A stretch of 21,789 bases of DNA. It comes from a virus. Location: the IMG/VR virus record IMGVR_UViG_3300024273_000114, positions 1 to 21,789 of that record. One strand, given 5' to 3'. Numbering within the stretch: the stretch's first letter is position 1; each line of letters starts with the position of its first letter. The notes beneath the pieces are model-generated. The model saw nothing but the letters and a program-made list of their open reading frames with translations. It made no database searches and was not told the origin of the DNA. This document shows, in pieces, positions 21,710-21,789 of the stretch. Position numbers and translations under genes: made by a program.

Positions 21710-21789
21710 TTACTCTCCACGTACACCAGTAGAAACAAAGGAAGCATTAAATCCTGTGCCATTTTCTTGAACGTGTATTATATAAGTTG
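21710..21789 (-). CDS. C-terminal end of an unidentified upstream protein (partial)
   Basis: An open frame enters from the window edge and ends ...VQENGTGFNASFVSTGVRGE with TAA at 21712-21710. It precedes the gp11-like gene, the place where T7-like phages encode the major capsid protein (gp10), but the 25 visible residues do not show a capsid signature. It may equally be another virion protein. The frame is supported by its tight spacing to the next gene and by being open to the edge. Confidence 0.55.
   Translation of the reverse strand, partial: TYIIHVQENGTGFNASFVSTGVRGE

Noticed and set aside
1-21789. Further hammerhead ribozymes of either orientation.
   Set aside because: I looked for CTGANGAG and its complement with a nearby GAAA and pairable arms; apart from the two reported copies, I found no site with both core halves.

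Overview
This window is part of the genome of a T7-like podovirus (short-tailed phage). Every convincing gene lies on the minus strand, so the biological reading direction runs from high to low coordinates. The organism call rests on the order of the right-hand block, which matches the T7 late cassette: tail tubular protein A (gp11-like), tail tubular protein B (gp12-like), internal virion proteins (gp13-, gp14-, gp15- and gp16-like), small terminase (gp18-like), large terminase (gp19-like). The closest relative and the host cannot be read from the sequence. The tail fibre (gp17) and holin (17.5) genes that T7 carries between gp16 and gp18 are absent here.

Layout in transcription order: (1) 21789-21710, C-terminal tail of an upstream, probably virion, protein. 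(2) 21687-5084, tightly packed late morphogenesis and packaging genes with spacers of 0-6 nt or overlaps and AT-rich leaders. (3) 5049-5014, a strong intrinsic terminator just after the large terminase gene. (4) about 5013-4512, a non-coding region with three related dyad-symmetric elements; in T7-like phages the genome ends and terminal repeat lie here, between the terminase gene and the early genes. (5) 4511-1, visibly more GC-rich early/middle genes, mostly small and unrecognised. They include a CxxxxxxCxxxC protein resembling the phage 'gene product 88' family, a DUF932-family protein and a small lysozyme/transglycosylase-like protein. A further gene appears to start at 26.

The most striking content is non-coding RNA in the early region. 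Two elements (3676-3625 and 2569-2520, minus strand) carry every conserved core nucleotide and all three helices of a type II hammerhead ribozyme (open stem II). Compensatory differences between the copies support helices I and III. Each begins exactly 12 nt after a stop codon, so they probably cut the polycistronic early mRNA between genes. They are interleaved with three copies of a 31-32 nt intergenic repeat (3376-3345, 2506-2476, 1792-1761) and two copies of a 20 nt promoter-like element with perfect TTGACA and TATAAT boxes only 7 nt apart (4511-4492, 1539-1520). The early genes lack Shine-Dalgarno sequences and have C/A-rich, G-poor leaders.

Several virion proteins have unusual architecture. 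The gp11-like protein is a duplicated tail tubular domain separated by five 28-residue helical repeats. The gp13-like protein is fused to a cupin-like domain. The 1992-residue gp16-like protein carries an HEIVH zincin-type motif and a polyvalent-protein-like region rather than a visible T7-type N-terminal transglycosylase. Several long open frames begin at TTG codons inside the neighbouring gene; I have moved those starts to internal ATG codons and give the reason in each case.
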